This document shows, piece by piece, positions 63,898-64,000 of a DNA stretch of 64,000 nt. The notes beneath the pieces were generated by a model. The model made no database searches and was not told the origin of the DNA. It saw only the letters and a list, made by a program, of their open reading frames with translations. The stretch is from positions 1,302,001 to 1,366,000 of the forward strand of contig NZ_CP076024.1 in assembly GCF_022788635.1 (NCBI RefSeq), written 5' to 3'. This DNA comes from Methylobacter sp. S3L5C (GTDB lineage Bacteria; Pseudomonadota; Gammaproteobacteria; Methylococcales; Methylomonadaceae). Positions within the stretch are counted from its first letter, which is position 1. Every line of letters begins with the position of its first letter. A program made the position numbers and the translations under genes.

Positions 63898-64000
63898 TTA
63901 GTTCTTGCCGGCTCTTTTACGTTCGTTTTCAGTCAACAATTTTTTGCGTAAGCGAATGGACTTGGGCGTAACTTCAACCAGTTCATCTTCAGCAATAAAT
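63898..64000 (-). CDS. typA: GTPase TypA/BipA, C-terminal end only
   Basis: The last 33 codons before TAA 63898-63900: FIAEDELVEVTPKSIRLRKK then LLTENERKRAGKN. EDELVEVTPKSIRLRKK is the invariant C-terminus of the ribosome-associated GTPase TypA/BipA. The rest lies beyond the right edge. Confidence 0.93.
   Translation of the reverse strand, partial: FIAEDELVEVTPKSIRLRKKLLTENERKRAGKN

Overview
This window looks like chromosome from a gammaproteobacterium, most likely a type I methanotroph or close relative (Methylococcales). That is inferred from the gene mix: phosphoketolase and a divergent transketolase, VPLPA/PEP-CTERM surface proteins, a PQQ-dehydrogenase-associated ABC system, a hisBHAFIE-tatABC block and a bacterial V/A-type ATPase. 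No methane or methanol oxidation gene lies in the window, so the assignment is tentative.

Layout. 1-15.3 kb is a long leftward run: a V/A-type rotary ATPase operon (B-D-I-K-E-DUF2764-A), a PPK2 polyphosphate kinase, a SulP transporter, phosphoketolase and the 5' part of glycogen phosphorylase. Together these form an ion-gradient, polyphosphate and carbon-reserve module. 15.6-18 kb is decayed: a frameshifted Yellow/royal-jelly-family gene and an IS4-type transposase with an internal stop and a 7-bp tandem repeat. 18.2-24.7 kb holds a VPLPA-CTERM protein, a transketolase-like enzyme and three tandem leftward VPLPA-CTERM/DUF1566 paralogues. Each paralogue is preceded by what I read as a GEMM-I (cyclic di-GMP) riboswitch. 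25-34.8 kb carries an RnfB-like ferredoxin, a helical protein plus UbiB-type kinase pair, a MarR locus and a LysR / YceI-WrbA-pirin redox locus, with operator-like palindromes next to both regulators.

35-43.3 kb holds a membrane-anchored coiled-coil protein with five C-terminal LFG repeats, cobO and hemL (divergent), then a junkyard: a dead exosortase fragment, IS66 remnants and an intact IS1595-type element. tRNA-Gly and tRNA-Cys follow. 43.3-53.2 kb carries the four-gene PQQ-associated ABC operon, a MOSC protein, a small lipoprotein-like protein, a VIT-family transporter, a solitary BatD and trmN6. 53.4-64 kb has a glycine-zipper lipoprotein, ybbAP/tesA, a GlcG-like protein, tatABC, the his operon and the C-terminal end of typA/bipA.

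The most novel items are the riboswitch-controlled VPLPA-CTERM triplet, the permuted V-ATPase operon with a Na+-type ring signature, the LFG-repeat protein, and the helical protein/UbiB pair. All calls come from reading sequence and recalled family knowledge. No database search was run.
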